NCBI RefSeq assembly: GCF_014898055.3
Contig: NW_023602073.1
Span: 22,615,784-22,679,783, forward strand
Origin: Talpa occidentalis
Taxonomy: Eukaryota > Chordata > Mammalia > Eulipotyphla > Talpidae
Reading direction: 5' to 3'
Length of the DNA stretch: 64,000 nucleotides
Part shown: positions 47,637 to 59,054 of the stretch, in pieces
How positions within the stretch are numbered: the first letter of the stretch is position 1
Layout of the letters: the number at the start of each line of letters is the position of its first letter
Program-made: the position numbers and the translations under genes
The notes under the pieces: model-generated
Database searches by the model: none
Seen by the model: the letters and a program-made list of their open reading frames with translations, nothing else
Told to the model about the DNA's origin: nothing

Positions 47637-47985
47637 TGAAAGGTTTGGCGGGGTAAAGAAAAGGAAAGCCAGGCTAAATTTCTCAAAGGAAGGGAAAATT
47701 TATTGCACCCCAGGCGGACCTCATGGAGCCAAGGTGGGGGTCCGTGAGGCTGCGCCTGTTGTGAGGAGAGATGTCTCTTTTATAGGGTGAGGAGAGGTCA
47801 GGCAGGAAAACTGGGTTGATAGGGGGGAAACAGGTTTAGGCAGAACTAAGTTGTTTTGGGTGGAGCCAAAAACAACTGTTTTGGCTTTAGTTTAGGCTTG
47901 ATGGTATCAGTGGTCCTGGTGTCAGGGTTATCTTGTCTTTTTCTATGTGGGCTTCCTCATTCCTGTCCCCTGCATCAACCTTTCA
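47637..47985 (-). mobile_element. Solo LTR, family C, minus orientation
   Basis: Terminal inverted repeats TGAAAGGTT / AACCTTTCA are bordered by an exact 5-bp target-site duplication ATGAA (47632-47636 and 47986-47990). On the minus strand it has a TATA box (tataaaa, 47778-47784) and then an AATAAA signal (47699-47704), the correct LTR order. No related copy was recognised with certainty in the window. Confidence 0.9.
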
Positions 47986-47990
47986 ATGAA

Positions 47991-49000
47991 TCTTTAATAA
48001 GAAGCTAGCTATGTGTAGACAGGACAAAGGGGCAAGCAGATTCCCTGCTGGTGATTAAGGAACCAGTATGCTTGGGGAGGCATGAAGGCAATGGAAGTGC
48101 AAGAAGCCCTTCAACTATCTGAACATGGTACTATAGAAATCCTTATGTAGATGAATGGATTCCAAATGATCCCCACATCTGTGTATAGTGCAAAGCCTAG
48201 AACCCTATCCACTATGAGGGCCTAGGTCTCAGGTCTGTATGAATATAGCTGGAAGCTAGATAAGACTATCTTAGGAAGTCCATCAGTCAGTCAAGGTATT
48301 ATCGAGCACTTGCTTTGATGGTGCTCCCCGTTTGCCTAGCTATCACTCTGTAAGTAAACTTCTTTTCCCCCAAGGTAATCCAGGAACACAGTCTCTAGGA
48401 TGACGGCTGAATTCCAGTCCTTTCTCTCCTTCAGTAACACTCATGTTGTCAGAGGTAATTTTTGCTTGACTCAGTAACCAGGGGGAAAAGAATCTCAGCA
48501 AGGCAGAGAGGAGGATGGAGGTGAGAGAAGTTGGAGGTCAGAGGAAGAAGAGACAGGAGATACTTCTCTCACAGCTCCCCAAACCTTGGAATTTCCTAAA
48601 GATAAGAGCAAGGGGAGCAACTTTTATCATTCTGTTTGGTCTTTTGTCTTCAGTTCCTCCTCTGAACTGTGGAAGTGAAATGGGTGTCTTGTTATTCATA
48701 GCAAACTTCTTTCCACCACAATTGGGTTTATGTTAATGAGGCAACTTTTGGAAAGCACCTGAGGATGGGGGCTGCCAATAGATCCAAATCCAGAAAGGAG
48801 GGGGGGACTTTCAGGCCTGACTCCTGATTTCTGGGGAGGGGAGAGGAGCTGGAGGCTAAAAGAATCACAATGGCCAATGAATTCATCAACCATGCTTCCA
48901 AAATGAAGCCTCATTAAGAACGGAGAAGGATGGGGAGAACTTCCAGGTTGGTGGACATGTGAGGTGGCAGGCAGAGGGGCACGCTTGAGAGGCCATGGGG
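47991..49000. other. Upstream sequence, nothing recognised
   Basis: No exon seen. The right part may be the U3 of the ERVL-like fragment that follows. Confidence 0.3.
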
Positions 49001-49435
49001 GCACTCTGTGCCTTTCCCCATAACTTTCCTTAATTTCGCTTCCACCCAGCTGTTCCTGAGTTAAACTTTTTTTTTTTTTTAAACAAGCCAGTAGTCTAGT
49101 AAATAAAAGTTTCTCTGAGTTCTGTGAGTCCCTCTGGCATATTTATTGAACCCAAAAAGGGATTCTGATTACCTGTAGCTGGTTGGTGAGAAGCACAAGT
49201 AATAACCTGGATTTGCGGTTGGTGTCTGGATTTGAAGGTGGTCTTGGGGGACTGAGCTCTTGGCTGGTGGAATCTGATGCTCTCTCTGTGTCTCTAGTGT
49301 CTGAATTGACTTAAATGAGTGTTGTTTTTGGAGTCTGTGAGTTTGGAGAGCCGGGTACTTGGGTTCATTCCGGGAAAGGTTTCACCACAGCTCCCATTTC
49401 AGCAGCACATGGTGAGTTTTCCAGGTGAATTTCTA
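49001..49435 (+). mobile_element. ERVL-like LTR end plus start of internal region
   Basis: 'gtaaataaaagtttctctg' is followed by 'atttattgaacccaaa', 'agctggttggtgagaagcac' and 'ttggtgtctggatttgaagg'. The same order occurs in a widespread mammalian ERVL-type repeat in which a leucine-type primer site (TGGTGTC...) follows the LTR. Borders and family name are uncertain. Confidence 0.45.
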
Positions 49436-50075
49436 CAAGAGAAAGAGATACTAGCTATATTTAAAGTTCAGGTTTATTAGGGGAAAAGGGACAGAAGAGT
49501 AAAGTACACTTGCATGGACACAAGCGGGCAGGAAGGAAGAGCTGTCCCAGAAGGGAAAGATTTGCTAAGAGAGGCCTGAATGGTTGCAGGCGGGCAACCT
49601 TGACAGGTCACAGGCAGGCAGGAAGGCTGCTGCCCTGCGAGGGAGATAGTTGGTGAAAACAGACATCTGCATAGTCACTGGTGGGCAGTGGGATTGCTGC
49701 CCTGAGCCAGTGCAAAGACTGCACTGATACAGTCTTCTTCTGTTTGGGAGGGGGCCGCTCCTAGTGAGTCTTCAGTAGGTTGCTAATTTTGGATAACTAT
49801 GTAGAATTTGAAAGGGACTGGAGATTCTACAATGGGCTCAATCTCCGTATCTTTACCCTTGGGCCTGTGCTCTACACAGCAGTCTGATATCTGCTTGGAT
49901 GTTATGCTTTGTAATATAGGCATCTACCTACCCAGGGTCTCTGGATACTGATTTCTGCAACTATGTTGATGGTTATGCTAATCTCTTCTACCCCCACGTT
50001 CTTGTGAGCCAGGTTTCTGGTCTTGTGTCTCCTTTTCAGTTTTCTATTCTTGTCCTCCATCAACAGGGCACACAG
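49436..50075 (-). mobile_element. Possible LTR, minus orientation
   Basis: On the minus strand 'cccctaataaacctgaac' gives a polyadenylation signal near 49480. The far edge 'attcttgtcctccatcaac' resembles the corresponding edge of LTR family C ('attcctgtcccctgcatcaac'). No target-site duplication was found. Confidence 0.3.
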
Positions 50076-51327
50076 CTGGTGTCAAAGAATTATTCCTTGG
50101 TGGTGTGAAGAAGTCCCTTCCCAATACACCCACATTGGAATGGGGTCCAGAACCATTTAATGAGTGGCCCAAGAAGGGTTAGTGCAAGTTGTAAAAGGCT
50201 GTTGCCTTTTTTTAACCTCTGGGAAAAAAAAAATCACACAAAGGGCTAATTCATGGAGTGTAAAAGGAATGAGAAAAAGTCAAAGGAAAAAGTTATGAAG
50301 CGTTTATTCACAATAGTATACATTCCATGCTGTTATACTGGGAATTCCATTTACACACTCAATGTTTATATGAACTTCTTTGGAACCCAGCATAAACCTT
50401 TGACAGTATTTAGAAAAAAAGAAGAAGAAAATCATGAAATAGCAAAATGAAAAGAGAGAAATCAAAGTGAATGGAAACTCTTGGTCAATTAAAATATGTC
50501 ACACCTCCTTGTCTTTCTCTGCCTCTGGATTCGAAGCTCCAGGGCATGTAAACACCAGAAATTTGTGTTTCTGGCAAAAGCCCTTCTAAGGTTGTGCTAA
50601 CTCTAACTATGAAGAAAGCACAGCACCTCTGAAATGACCAGTTTCTTGGAAGCAGGGCTGAGCATTCACTTCCTTGAACACACCCAGATCACACTGAAAG
50701 CTTATTCAATAAAGGCTTATTGAGCTCTCACCTTGCAGGTAAACCTGCTGTTCTATTCGTTCTATTTTATGAGGAGAGCTTAAAGATTAATCCATTTAGA
50801 TTATGGCATTCAAGGTCAGGGATGTTCCCCTTCCTCATCTCTCTGTGGAAGTCTTTCCTACAGATTCCACTCAGTATTCCTCACTGCATAAAATACAAAC
50901 TAGTGACCAGAATTCCAAAAAAGAGGAAAAACTTAAAAACACATATTCCTTTGAAAAGTTGCTAAAAGTAATTTTGTCATGCTTCCATTTTGTGAAGAGA
51001 TTTCTTTAGCATCCTCTGCAAGTCCAATAAAGGGCTTTGTGAAGAGAACTAAGTAGTTTTGTTTATCCTGAGATCCAAAAAAGACAAAAGAGGCATCAAT
51101 TTAAATTTTGAATATTTTTCAAACTTTAAACTTTTTTCAGCTTTCACTTAGAAAAGATTTATAAGTTAAATTCTCAGTTTTGTAAAGCATGCTAAATGCT
51201 CTAACAACTCAGGCTGTAAGGAGGAAATAAAAGAAAAATTGTGGAATAGATTAAATTCAAATTGAATCTTATTTTATTTAGACATAATTTTTTTAATGTG
51301 CAAGAGAATGGAGAAATAAAAGTTGTC
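50076..51327. other. Upstream sequence, nothing recognised
   Basis: AT-rich, no gene or clear repeat. Confidence 0.3.
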
Positions 51328-51630
51328 TTTTTTTTAAATTTTTCTTAAATCTTTTTTAATTTTGGGATAGTATTTGATTCCTCCCCTCAGGTGTTGTCTC
51401 GTATTTCTCCCACCACCACAGTACTTGTGACCCATCACCACAGTCCCTTGTGCTCTTCCCTCCCTTGTTTAACCCCTCTTCCTCTTCATCCCCTGGTCGA
51501 TGCCTCAAATCTATGGTCAGCCTGCAAGTTTTGTCTTTTTCCTGACCCTTTCTTTGGTTTCTCTAAACTCTGCATATAATTAAAACCATCTAATATTTAT
51601 CTTTTTTCTTCTGATTTAAGAAATAAAAGT
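51328..51630 (-). mobile_element. L1 3' end fragment, minus orientation
   Basis: The local L1 3' UTR block is seen in reverse complement: 'cccctcaggtgttgtctcg', 'gacccatcaccacagtccc', 'gtgctcttccctccc' and 'aaaccatctaatatttatc'. The same block occurs at 3430, 10095 and, in plus orientation, 37805. Confidence 0.75.
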
Positions 51631-51849
51631 ATTTGAACATTAAAACAAAATAACATTTATAAGTGCCCCCTACATACCCGGTACTCTGACAACTAGTTTA
51701 TAAGGATGGGCTAGCTGCTGGAGTGAGATATTAAAGAAAATAGTATGATATGAACTGTTTGGGTACAGTTTACTAAGGTTAAAAACAAAGCCCCACTCCT
51801 GACCCAGCAGGTAGGGTTGGAGGGCTGGAATAAGGGACTGGGTAAAGCT
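51631..51849. other. Upstream sequence, nothing recognised
   Basis: Nothing assigned. Confidence 0.25.
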
Positions 51850-52275
51850 GCCTTGTGTACAAGGCCAGAAAACCGACCATCATAACCAGAAGAACCAGCC
51901 CAGCACTGGGAGTGCAGAAGCAGAGGCCAGGATGTGTTTCTGTGTCAAAGGCCAGTACCAGAGGCCAGACATCCCAGCAGGTAACTGGTTTTGTGAAGAG
52001 GATATGGCATGGTGAGGGGCTGATGCCCTCACCCGGGCACCTTCTGAGGAACAGCAACTAGCCAGTGTTACCCGAGTAAACTTGAAAGTGGTTCCGTCAG
52101 CCCTAGAAGAGGCTTGAGGTGACCGCACCTCGTGAGAGCCCTTGAGGCTGCAGTAAGCAACTCACATGCTCCCAATGTCCTCACCCACCAAGTCATGAGA
52201 TGATAAATGCTTGTTCTTTGATAGTGCCAAATTTTGGGGTGCTTTATGAGGTTGCCACATAACTTACACAGTCAG
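51850..52275 (+). mobile_element. Probable MLT1-type LTR, plus orientation
   Basis: The right end 'gataaatgcttgttctttg' followed by 'gccaaattttggggtgctt' matches the MLT1 3' end ('aataaatgcttgttg...ccaccaaattttggggtaa'). The left border is approximate. Confidence 0.6.
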
Positions 52276-53145
52276 GTGGAGCACTGACCCCATTCTGTGA
52301 TTTTACCTTTTGCTCGACAGGAGAAGTCATTGAAACATTTGAGCAGAAGAAAAAATTTTCTGCCTTGTGTATTTAATGGGCTATTTTCCTGTTGGGTTGA
52401 GACCAGGCAAAAGGATGGAAGAGGAGGAAACAGGAAGAATAGTCAAGAGACTAGTCTGATAACCCAGGCAATTAATTCCAAGTGTGGGGTACAGAGTCCT
52501 GGGGTGCCAGCAGCCTCTAATTCTGAACTCTGGGCCCCAGGAACAACCTGCATAGATATCCATGTTGGCTGGATACTTGGTGGATCTGTTGGCTGAAAGC
52601 CATACCCACCTTCTGGTCTCTGGTGGAGAGAGTCCAGCCCTCACTCTGCACACTGGAGGTGGCACCACTGTCTGTGGCTCACCTGGCACTGAGGGATTAG
52701 TTGAGTGGATCCAGGTAAGTGGAGATGTCACCTTCCAAGGTCCACTTCTGAAAATACCCAGGAGTGGGAGCTCTGAGGCAGTACACATTTCAGGAGTAGA
52801 GGGTTCTGCAGCCCCTAAAGCCCCTATTTTGGGGCCTGCAAGACCCCTGCAGTATTCCAAGCACATTCTTGTTGGCCAGCGAGGATGACTGCCTTTCATC
52901 AGGGTATTCCGTACACTTCCAGACAAGCCTTTGTGCTGGTGTTCGGAGAGTAAGGGCGGTTACTATCACAGGCCCAGCCTGACCATACCCATACCCTCCG
53001 TGTCCTCATACATTCCAGACCCTTTGGGACCCCCGAGCTGTCATAGGCCCTCACCAGTCCAGCTTGCAGACACTGCTGTCATGGCATCTGGCTCTTAGCA
53101 CGTGTGACATTTTCCCCAGACCACAGCAATTGGATTTGTTAATTT
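52276..53145. other. GC-richer upstream sequence without a recognised gene
   Basis: Overlapping open frames on both strands (181 codons minus, 108 codons plus) occur here, but neither resembles a known protein. There is no splice or codon-bias support. It may be an unrecognised retroviral remnant or simply unique sequence. Confidence 0.35.
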
Positions 53146-53457
53146 ATTTTTTAAAAAGATTTATTTGTTTATGCATACAAGAACAGGGGTACAGGCCAGA
53201 GGTGCAGGGGGTGAGAGGATTCACCAGAGACAGAGTGGGGAATGAAACAGGCAGATTGACTGAAATATACTGCTGAGGGGAGCAGTGGGCAAGTCAGGAG
53301 AAGTCTGCTGCGCCATGTGGGTAACTACCTGGCCAGGGATTGAACTTGTGCATGTGGGTAGCTCCCTGGCCTGGGATTGAACTCGTGCTGCAGTGAAGCT
53401 AACTCTGCGGAGAGCTTCATAGTGTTGAGACTTCCATTGTGCCACCAGGGAAGCCCC
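53146..53457 (-). mobile_element. tRNA-derived SINE, head type B2, with internal duplication
   Basis: Minus-orientation copy, longer than its relatives. About 36 bp ('catgtgggta.ct.cctggcc.gggattgaact.gtg') is present twice in tandem (53316-53387). It ends 'gtgccaccagggaagcccc'. Confidence 0.9.
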
Positions 53458-54190
53458 TCACATTTGTATTTTTAACAGTAGTTTTGATGATGAATTTAAA
53501 GGAAGAAACATTAAGCTTAAGGAAGTGTGATGTAAAGAGACTGAATTACGTGAAATGTATCTGATGGCTGCAAAGGAATGTCCCACAATTGCAAAAAAAT
53601 AACACTCGTCCATGGTGACAGGACACTGGAAGTGACCCGTGCATCCGTCACCAGGGAAGGGTGCAGGTGAAAGGTGTGTGTGGGTCCATGGAACTCTGCA
53701 TAGATATTACAAGCAATGGCTTAAAAATGAACGAGAATATGGATAGGGATTTCAAAAGTGCTTACTAAAAAGCCAAGTGAAGGAACAGAATGTGATCTAG
53801 AACACAGTGTCATTAGTACATCATGCAACGCAACAATGCATATTTTATAAGAGCACACACACAAGTATCCACTAAACAGGAGAGAGTGTCTGAGGGGAAG
53901 GGGCCGAGCAGAGTAGGACAGGGAGGGGCAAGTCCTGCAGGGTCCAGAGACATAACTGAAGGGCAACCCCACTGTGGTTCAAGAGAATAATGGCTCATGC
54001 TAAAGAATTCAAGTTCAAGGTTCTCATTAAAAACTTTAACAGACTTGCAAGTTTTAAATTCAATATTTAACATTGAATAATGTTCCTGGACATAATACTG
54101 ATATTTATGATTAATACTGAATATGTTTCTGAACAGATAAGCATTCTATTTTTCTTTTAATCATATTAAAATCACAATCACAATCTTTTT
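53458..54190 (+). mobile_element. L1M-type 3' region (core about 53570-53930)
   Basis: 'gtgacccgtgcatccgtcacc', 'aaaatgaacgagaatatggatagggatttc', 'aaaagccaagtgaaggaacagaatgtg' and 'aagtatccact' follow the order of an old L1M 3' UTR. The rest is unassigned. Confidence 0.55.
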
Positions 54191-54460
54191 TAAAAGATTT
54201 GTTTTATTCATGTGTGCATACAAGAGCTGGGGTGTAGGCCAGAGGTGTGGGGGGTTGACAGGATTCACCAGAGACAAGATTGTGAGGCAGAACAGGTGAT
54301 CGACTGAAAAACACTCCTGAGGGAAGCAGCAGGTGAGACAGGAGAGGTCTGCCGCTCCATGTGTGTCACCTGCCTATCGGGGGATCGAACTTGTGCTACA
54401 GTGGCTGTTGATTGCCTCATAGTGCTGAGATTTAACCTCTTGCGCCACCAGGGAGGCCTG
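54191..54460 (-). mobile_element. tRNA-derived SINE, head type B2
   Basis: Minus-orientation copy with the 'catagtgctgagatttaacctcttgcgccacc' head. The 'caggtgatcgactgaa' body is intact. Confidence 0.9.
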
Positions 54461-55125
54461 CAATCAATAATTTAATCATATGAAGCAAATACACTGTATC
54501 TTTCCAGAGTCTTAACAGCTTCTCTCCACCCACACACACCTTGTCCAGTGCTGGGACAGCTTGACCTCTTTCTTACCACTGCTGTCAAGTTCAGGGCTGA
54601 GGAGTGCTGATTTGCTTCTGTTCTTAGACACTTGAGTCACACCTCTGTTCCAGCCTTCCACTAGGCCGGTCCCAGCTCTACATTGCGCTGACAATAATGG
54701 TCATCTTCTGGTTATAATTCAAGGTTTGCTAGTTATTTTTGCCAGGGAACCTGCTCTGCTAGTCACTTTCCATGTGACTGAGCCACCCAGTCTCGGCCTC
54801 TCCCTGCAACCAACCTATGGGGTTTGCATGAACTGACTGTTGATGTGATTCCTGCCTGGCACCTGCTGACCCACTAGTCCTCTGGTTTTCCAGAACCTCT
54901 AGTTGGTGGAAAAGTCTGCTCCTATACTCTGCAGTGTACACGGGCCTTGGGTTCTACCAGCAGTGGTAAAAACAAGTACCCCCAATTCCTCTCTTTGGTT
55001 AGGAATTTTTTCTGCTTTCTCACTGGGTCTGTGGAAGTTGGCGGCAGTAAATTTGCTTGTATATTTATGACGGGCTGTGAGGCTGAGTTTCTTGATAAAG
55101 GCCCATTCATGGAGCAGTGGCGACT
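54461..55125. other. Upstream sequence, nothing recognised
   Basis: Nothing assigned. Confidence 0.3.
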
Positions 55126-55295
55126 GCAGGTTAGCATCACCTGGGGAGCTGTGAAAACACCAGACCTGGGCTCAGCTCCAGGCAGATGGAATCAGCACCG
55201 CAGAGGCAGAGGGCCGAGTCCAGGCCTCTGAGATTCAAAGGCTCCCTGGTGCTTCCATATGCAGCAGACTTTGAAATCCACTGCTCTGGACTCTA
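55126..55295 (+). mobile_element. MER-type hAT DNA transposon fragment
   Basis: 'ggttagcatcacctggggagctgtgaaa', 'cagatggaatcagca' and 'gactttgaaatccactgctctg' match the common non-autonomous hAT element that reads 'cagcatcacctgggagcttgtta...gagaaccactgctct'. Confidence 0.55.
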
Positions 55296-55419
55296 CATGG
55301 AGACTGGAAAATTAGCCTTTCGTTGACAATACATGAACTAAGAGAAATCAAAATTTCAACCTCCATGTCAATGGCATGATTACACACATTAGAATCATGA
55401 TCAAAAATTTCCAGATTTT

Positions 55420-55682
55420 GGGCCTCCCCGGTGGCACAGTGGTTGAGCACTGGGTTGCTAAGCTGCCCGCAGCCTCTGCTGCTCTGGTTCAATCCCCGGC
55501 CACTGGGTGAGGGTCCCACATGGCGCGCAGACCTCTCCTGCCGCCTGCTGCTCCCCTCAGCAGTATATTTCATCAGTCTGTCTGTTCTGCTCCCTGCTCT
55601 GGCTCTGGTGAATTCTCTCACCCTCCTGCACTTCTGAATGTACCCAGTGCTTGTGTAAATAAATAAATAAATCTTTAAAAAA
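55420..55682 (+). mobile_element. tRNA-derived SINE, head type A
   Basis: Complete copy: 'gggcctccccggtggcacag' to 'aaataaataaataaatcttt'. An approximate target-site duplication 'aaatttccagatt' / 'aaaattccagatt' flanks it. Confidence 0.95.
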
Positions 55683-55910
55683 AAATTCCAGATTCCATCA
55701 GATGGTTGCACCTATATGTGGAATACAGAGAAACCGAACAAAGGGTCAGGGAAAAGAAAAAATTGCAAGCTGACCACAGATCTTAGGCATCCAGCAGAGG
55801 CGGGGTGGTGGTGAGAGGGGCCAAATCAGGGGAGGGAAGAGCACAAGGGACCATGGAGATGGTAATGGGTGCTGTGGTGGTGGGAGAACTATGGGGACTA
55901 TACCCGAGAG

Positions 55911-55965
55911 TGTTAGGGGGAAATGATGTCCTGGGTACCCCGTTTTTTATTGGAGTTGCTCTACA
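55911..55965 (+). mobile_element. LTR family B remnant with internal deletion (55 bp)
   Basis: Begins TGTTAGGGGGAAATGATGTCCTG, which matches the 5' edge of LTR-B (copy 2 for the first bases, copy 1 for 'gatgtcctg'). It jumps directly to 'accccgttttttattgg..gttgctctaca', the 3' edge of LTR-B copy 1. About 410 bp of LTR interior are absent. Confidence 0.75.
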
Positions 55966-56030
55966 ACAAGAGGAGAAATCAAATGCTACCCAAAAATGAA
56001 GATGTAAAAAAACAAATTTAAAAATGTAAG

Positions 56031-56489
56031 TAAAAATTTTGCCCCTAGATTCCCCTTCTTGCCCACCATCCCTAAGTCCCTTGAGCATCCTCTGCAAATC
56101 TTTGCAGGCCTACCTCACTGTATGTTTACCGGCTAACACAGTAAATGTAAGTAATACAGGTCGTGGAAGGTAGTGTCAGCTAAAGACTCATTCATTCCCT
56201 TTCTCAGGTTGCCACTAGTTTATCATGAGTATCTACTGACTGCCAATTATGTGCAAGGAAGTCGTCTCGCAAATTGTGGGATGCAAAAATACTCAGGGCA
56301 GTGCTGTGGCCTTCAAGGTGGTTTTGGTTCTGCTTTCTACAGCTAACTGAAACCCATGGCAGTATAAAATACCTCGCTCTTTGCAGTCTTGGGGAGTTCA
56401 GGGAAAAATGGTGGTGTGGCAGCAGGACAGAAGGGTGCCTTACAAGACTGTTAGCATCTCCATGAGTGGGAAATATGAGGGTAAAGAAT
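56031..56489. other. Upstream sequence, nothing recognised
   Basis: Nothing assigned. Confidence 0.3.
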
Positions 56490-56758
56490 ATTCTAGTCAG
56501 GATGCTCCCAGGTAGTGTTAAGTGTCAGCACTATGAAGCAATCTGCAGCTACTGCAGCACAAGTTTGATCACAGGCCAGGGAGGTGACCAACATGGTGCA
56601 GCAGACCTCTCCTGTCTCACCCACTGCTCCCCTCAGCAGTGTATTTCAGTCAGTCTGTCTGTTCCGTTCCCCACTCTGTCTCTGGTGAATCATCTCAGCC
56701 CCCACACCTCTGGCATGTACCCCAGTTCTTGTATGCATAAATAAATCAATCTTAAAAA
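56490..56758 (+). mobile_element. tRNA-derived SINE, head type B2 (decayed head)
   Basis: The head is blurred ('gttaagtgtcagcactatgaagc') but the body and tail are well kept to 'aaataaatcaatctt' and poly-A. 'aagaatatt' / 'aggaatatt' may be the target-site duplication. Confidence 0.9.
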
Positions 56759-57251
56759 AAAAAGGAATATTACAATTGAGGCAAGTAAGCCCATCAGAAC
56801 ACTGCTTTGTCATCCAGGATGGCATGAATGGATAATGGCCTGACAAAGCTGGGGTACAAAAACATCAAAACAGCCTTTGCTTTGGGGGAGGAAAAGCAAG
56901 GAATGACCAAAAAGTGAAGAAACCTTTGCAAGGATGGAACATCGTATGTCTTGATAGGGATTTGGGCGAAAGGGGTTTATTCATTTGTAAAAATCAGTGA
57001 AGATACAGAGAGATTGGTTCATTTTATCATATGAAAGCTTGCAGAAGAGAAATTGTCAACAGATGTAGAACTCTAGTTAATGACATGCACTGTCATTAAA
57101 ATATTTAGAAAGTAGTATACTGGTGTATCTGGGTTATATCAAAATATATAAAAAAGAGGTGGATGGATGGACAGAAGCGTATGTGATAAAGCCAGAACAG
57201 TGACCTGTCCATGACAAAACCTACCTGTTTGCTAGAAGATTCTTTCTACTT
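56759..57251. other. Upstream sequence, nothing recognised
   Basis: Nothing assigned. Confidence 0.3.
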
Positions 57252-57260
57252 TGTTACATG

Positions 57261-57552
57261 AGTTCTTTTTTTTTTTTTTACAGATTTATTTATTTATGCA
57301 TATAAGAGCTGAGGTTTAGGCCAGAAATGCGGGGGGGGGGGGGGGGGGAGGATTCACCAGAGACAGAGTGGGGAACAGAACAGGCAGACTGACTGAAAAC
57401 ACAGTGCTGAGGGGAGCAGCAGATGAGACAGGAGAGGTCTGACTCACCTTGTGGGTTGCTCCCTGGCCGGCCGGGGGATCAAACTTGTGCTGCAAAGGCT
57501 GAGGACAGCTTCATAGGTTGTGTCTTAACCCCTTGCGCCACCAGGGAGGCCC
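57261..57552 (-). mobile_element. tRNA-derived SINE, head type B1, with an 18-G run
   Basis: Minus-orientation complete copy. Target-site duplication TGTTACATG at 57252-57260 and 57553-57561. The G-rich spot of the SINE body has grown to 18 consecutive G (57331-57348). Confidence 0.95.
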
Positions 57553-57561
57553 TGTTACATG

Positions 57562-57904
57562 CATTTTATAGTAAAATTAGGAGTAAAGGGGACTGAAGCA
57601 TAGAATGAGGCCAGTGTATTTTAGAATTTAACATGTTAGAACTTAGCACAACTGGATGTAAGTGATGAGGGACACAGAGAAGTGCCATTGCCATGAGTTT
57701 CAATGATCAGATGTCAGGGAACAGATTATTAATCGGGCCCCAACTATGTGCCAGAAATTGAGGTAAGGGTTTTATATAATAGATCATCAAAGTGCTAGTC
57801 CTATTTGCATACTGAAGAGGACCAGAAATTGAAAGAAACTGAAGTACTGCAGGGGTTACAGCATGCACATGGGGTGTAAGACTCAACACGGTAATGATTT
57901 AAGT
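57562..57904. other. Upstream sequence, nothing recognised
   Basis: Nothing assigned. Confidence 0.3.
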
Positions 57905-58395
57905 TCCCCCCAAATTGATGGATTTAACTTACTCCAAGTAAAACTTTTACCAAGTTTATGTAATAGTCAAGCTGATTCTAAAACATATATGAAAACAAAG
58001 AAGCCAGGGATATAAGGATGTTCTTTAACAAGAAGAACAAAGTTGGCTGGTATTACTAGTAGGTATTAAGACTTGAAGAGAGAATGAAGATACTGTGGTA
58101 TTTGTACAAGGAGAGATAAATAGATGAATAAAACTCTAGAAACAGACTATCCTTGATTTTTTCTAAAGATGATACTATCTCATAATGGGGTAAGGATGTG
58201 TATCTATTTTGAATAAATGGTGCTGTGTCAATCACCTGTCCATAAGTGAAACAAAGTATCTGAAATCTTCTTATCGTACACAAAAATGAGTTCAGGAAAG
58301 AATGTAGGTCAAGATGCAAACAATAACAAAATTTTTAGAGGAAAGCATAGAAAAATGTTTTTGTGGTGCTGAGAGGTGAAACCAAGGGGTACACA
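57905..58395 (+). mobile_element. L1 ORF2 3' portion, left part (broken)
   Basis: 'aagatactgtggtatttg' (the usual 'gtggtactggcat' site), 'cataatggggtaagga', 'tattttgaataaatggtgctg' and 'tttttagaggaaagcatag' follow L1 ORF2 order. There are many stops and frameshifts. The L1 continues at about 59060. Confidence 0.8.
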
Positions 58396-58407
58396 AGGAC
58401 CCCAAAA

Positions 58408-59050
58408 TGTTAAGGGGAAAAGCCCATGTTGCCCTTTGTAAGGGTTTGGCCACGCATACACATAAAGACACAGAAAACAGACTTTCGGTGTGCTCAAAGA
58501 TTTTTTAATAGGTGAGAAAAGAGGGATTCAAATCACAGATCCCAGATGAATCTCTGAAATCATTCATCTCTTTATGGGCAAAAGTCCAGCCAATCAGGCA
58601 GGGCAGAGCTGCAAAGTCCCTAAGAGGCTCCAGGCACATCCCATCAGGGAACCATAGGCAAGGGGCTAGGCAGTTCCTAGGAAGCTGGGAGAGGAGGGTC
58701 AAAATGTATCACATAGCTGAATCCACCAGAGGGCCAAGGTAATGGATGCCATCGTCTCCCACGAGACTGCATGGCAGAAGCACCAACGCCGCCATGACCA
58801 AGGACCAGGGGCAGCCTCCCTGCGTGTCTCTCCTTCCTCCTGGCTCAACACCAATACATACCCACCTTGCTCCTTTTTCTTCGCCAGGAGGCCCCATTCG
58901 GGACATCTATTCATGGTGTGCTGGAAGTAGAAATCTAAGGCATCTGAGATGCTGGTGGCATGGACGGGGTGTACAGGGAGGATAGGACCTGTTCATTCCT
59001 GCAGTCATGGCAAGGCTCCTCCCCCTATGGTGGTGACACTTCCTGTAACA
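58408..59050 (-). mobile_element. Probable solo LTR, family D, inserted in L1
   Basis: The block lies between two consecutive parts of one L1. Read on the minus strand it starts TGTTACAGG and ends CCTTAACA. It has a CCAAT box (attggc, near 58590), a weak TATA-like 'ccataaagag', and an ATTAAA signal near 58506 followed by a T/G-rich U5. 'GACCCC' occurs just outside both ends (58398-58403 and 59053-59058) and could be a 6-bp target-site duplication with a few extra edge bases. Confidence 0.6.
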
Positions 59051-59054
59051 ATGA

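Larger units (their letters stand above)
55390..56030 (+). mobile_element. L1 3' end, plus orientation, with two later insertions
   Basis: 'atcagatggttgcacctatatgtggaatacagagaaacc' and the G-rich 'ggggagggaagagcacaaggg' match the L1 3' UTR also seen at 37805. It is interrupted by a SINE (55420-55682) and a 55-bp LTR remnant (55911-55965). Confidence 0.8.

Noticed and set aside
52381..52926. 181-codon minus frame overlapping a 108-codon plus frame
   Set aside because: No recognisable domain, no codon bias, and open on both strands. This is more likely chance in a GC-richer stretch, although an unrecognised retroviral remnant is possible.
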